NCBI GenBank assembly: GCA_964576925.1
Contig: CAZNWJ010000004.1
Location: 133,925-197,924 of the forward strand
Reading direction: 5' to 3'
Length of the DNA stretch: 64,000 nt
Source: JADJGC01 sp964576925
GTDB taxonomy: Bacteria > Zixibacteria > MSB-5A5 > CAIYYT01
How positions within the stretch are numbered: position 1 is the first letter of the stretch; the number at the start of each line of letters is the position of its first letter. Of the stretch, positions 62,530-64,000 are shown piece after piece. Under the pieces are notes generated by a model. That model was not told the origin of the DNA and searched no databases. It saw only the letters and a list, made by a program, of their open reading frames with translations. The position numbers were made by a program, and so were the translations under genes.

Positions 62530-63921
62530 ATGACGATGAGTGTCTTGTACGACGGGTTGATCTATGCCTTGCGCAGCGTGACCGGTTGGCCGCAGCGGTT
62601 GCGTTCAGACGAACGCCGTTGGGGCAGCGGACAGATCGACTGCTACCGCTTTCTGCTTGAATCCCAGCGCTGGAGTTCTGATCAATTGCTCGCCTATCAA
62701 TGGCAGCAACTCGCGCATCTGCTCGATCATGCCTACCACAACACGGAATTCTACCGCCGCCGCTTTGATGACCTCGGAGCCAAGCCGGGGGATATCCGTA
62801 ATTTCGACGACTTTCGGCGCTTGCCGGTCCTCACCAAAGATGAAGTTCGTGCCTTCACCGAGGAACTAAAGAGCCGGCAGTTCGAGCAGCTCAGTCCGGT
62901 CGAGTCTCGCACCGGTGGCTCTACCGGTGCTCCACTTTTCCTTTACAAGAGTTCTCGCGCCGAGCATATGAGGGTTGCGGTGTCATGGCGTTCGCGTGAG
63001 TGGGCGGGTGTCGATTATCGCGCGCGCAAAGTATTGATCGAAATTCATCACGCCGCTATGAAACAACAGCCCGGGTGGTATCTCGACAGTCGCAGCAACT
63101 CGCTCCTGCTCTGGGCCGGTCGGCTGGATGAAGATCGCCTCGAGCGCTATCTCCGTCTTTGTCGCTGGTTCAAGCCCCAGATGTTGATCGGCTCGATTGG
63201 GTTCATGCGCGTATTCGGACGATTTCTGGAGTCTAAGAGTGAAAAAGCCATCCGACCGGGCGCCATCTTCGTCGTCGGCGAAACGGTCGCGCCAAGCGAT
63301 CGGGAGAACATCAAGCGGCAATTCGGTTGCGAGCTGTTTGACGCCTATGGCATGCGCGAAAACGCGGTTTCGGCCAGCGAGTGTGCACAGCATCGACTAC
63401 ACATCAATAGCGAATTCACTTACGTCGAGTTTGAAGATCTGGAGCGCGATGCGGGTGGGGAACGCTGCGCGATTATCGGAACGAATCTGCACAATCTCGC
63501 CTTTCCGCTAATTCGCTATCGCACGGAAGATGTGGGCCACGCACAGGGCACTGCCTGTGCATGTGGAAAGGCGCATCCCGTGATGTCAATCGAGGGCGGG
63601 CGGACGCGGGATTTCCTGCGCACCCGCGAAGGCCACGTCTTTGTCTCCTGGCACCTGGCGCAGTTTATTGACAAGAGAATGGGCGTGCGCAAGATGCAGT
63701 TGCATCAGCACGACTTCGACCACGTCACCGTGCGCATCGTTCGCGGCCCCGAGTTTACGCCAAACGACGAAGCGCAACTGCTGGCCTCACTGAATCAACT
63801 GGCAGGCGACCTTTTGCGTTTCCGAGTGGAGTATGTCGACGAGATTCCGCGCACGCCGTTGGGAAAACATCTATTTGTGAAATCCGACTTAGTCGACGGG
63901 ATGGACGAATTGCGAGCTTAG
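62530..63921 (+). CDS. PaaK/CapK-family adenylate-forming enzyme
   Basis: The protein has 463 residues from ATG 62530; ATG 62536 is equally possible and an ATG at 62488 lies further upstream. It resembles phenylacetate-CoA ligase and CapK proteins. Landmarks are YHNTEFYRRRFDDLG, LPVLTKDEVRAF, the phosphate loop RTGGSTGAPL, FDAYGMRENAV, YRTEDVGHAQ and the cysteine pair CACGKAH. The C-terminal Lys in RTPLGKHLFVKSD fits the adenylation mechanism. In CapK-type context beside an O-antigen ligase, a role in surface polysaccharide or related biosynthesis is more likely than phenylacetate catabolism. Substrate unknown. Confidence 0.82.
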   Translation: MTMSVLYDGLIYALRSVTGWPQRLRSDERRWGSGQIDCYRFLLESQRWSSDQLLAYQWQQLAHLLDHAYHNTEFYRRRFDDLGAKPGDIRNFDDFRRLPVLTKDEVRAFTEELKSRQFEQLSPVESRTGGSTGAPLFLYKSSRAEHMRVAVSWRSREWAGVDYRARKVLIEIHHAAMKQQPGWYLDSRSNSLLLWAGRLDEDRLERYLRLCRWFKPQMLIGSIGFMRVFGRFLESKSEKAIRPGAIFVVGETVAPSDRENIKRQFGCELFDAYGMRENAVSASECAQHRLHINSEFTYVEFEDLERDAGGERCAIIGTNLHNLAFPLIRYRTEDVGHAQGTACACGKAHPVMSIEGGRTRDFLRTREGHVFVSWHLAQFIDKRMGVRKMQLHQHDFDHVTVRIVRGPEFTPNDEAQLLASLNQLAGDLLRFRVEYVDEIPRTPLGKHLFVKSDLVDGMDELRA

Positions 63922-63952
63922 TCAGTCAAGATCACGCGTTCGACAAAATCAA

Positions 63953-63984
63953 AGGCCGCATTCGGTGTTACCCGAATGCGGCCT
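63953..63984 (+). terminator. Terminator after the PaaK/CapK-like gene
   Basis: A 13-bp perfect stem (63953-63965 with 63972-63984) and a 6-base loop, followed by TGCTTTATTG on the plus strand and preceded by AAAATCAA, so it may work in both directions. It lies 31 bases after the stop codon. Confidence 0.8.
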
Positions 63985-64000
63985 GCTTTATTGAAGTCTC

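Noticed and set aside
1..64000. CRISPR arrays, insertion sequences, prophage or toxin-antitoxin modules
   Set aside because: No regularly spaced short repeats, transposase, integrase or phage structural genes were seen in either strand.

Overview
The window looks like chromosome of a Gram-negative, menaquinone-using, probably anaerobic or respiratory bacterium. The duplicated dockerin-type tails (ISDAVYLINYIFGGG-like), the many lipoproteins, the giant multiheme cytochromes and an O-antigen ligase suggest a relative of candidate phylum Zixibacteria or the wider FCB group. That placement is inference from gene content. There is no prophage, insertion sequence, CRISPR array or plasmid signal. 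Nearly everything lies on the minus strand.

Layout: (1) 1-1466, the 5' part of an FHA-GAF histidine kinase running off the window. (2) 1677-17974, three consecutive secreted mosaic proteins of about 1,760-1,800 residues. Their N-terminal display modules differ (LVIVD propeller plus beta-helix plus a cohesin-like domain; SBBP plus FG-GAP propellers; three beta-helix units), but all share one C-terminal module of about 500 residues with a papain-like Cys/His signature, followed by a double dockerin and a PCAxC terminus. This is the most unusual part of the window. (3) 18602-18690, tRNA-Ser(GCT). (4) 18906-24208, a TetR regulator and two multiheme c / membrane b cytochromes with 17 and 11 CxxCH motifs. 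(5) 24373-35173, trmB, lipoproteins, a DinG-like helicase, a short citryl-CoA lyase-like enzyme, a vanadium haloperoxidase-like lipoprotein and a secreted GDD-repeat protein. (6) 35286-45705, a complete menaquinone cluster (menE, C, A, H, B, D, F, a UbiE/MenG methylase and a divergently transcribed MenI-type thioesterase) with DAHP synthase embedded in it. (7) 45847-52322, an 8-PAS sensor kinase, a GNAT protein, a cupin and an ECF-type S component. (8) 52405-60162, purA, engB, lon, clpX, clpP, tig and two tRNA-Leu genes. (9) 60406-63921 on the plus strand, an O-antigen ligase with TPRs, tRNA-Glu(CTC) and a PaaK/CapK-like adenylate-forming enzyme.

Functionally, DAHP synthase supplies the shikimate pathway to chorismate, the men genes convert chorismate to menaquinone, and the two cytochromes are of a type expected to exchange electrons between menaquinol and periplasmic or extracellular acceptors. 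The tig-clpP-clpX-lon block is the conserved folding and proteolysis neighbourhood. Gene starts were chosen from Shine-Dalgarno sites and signal peptides, and several are shorter than the longest open frame.
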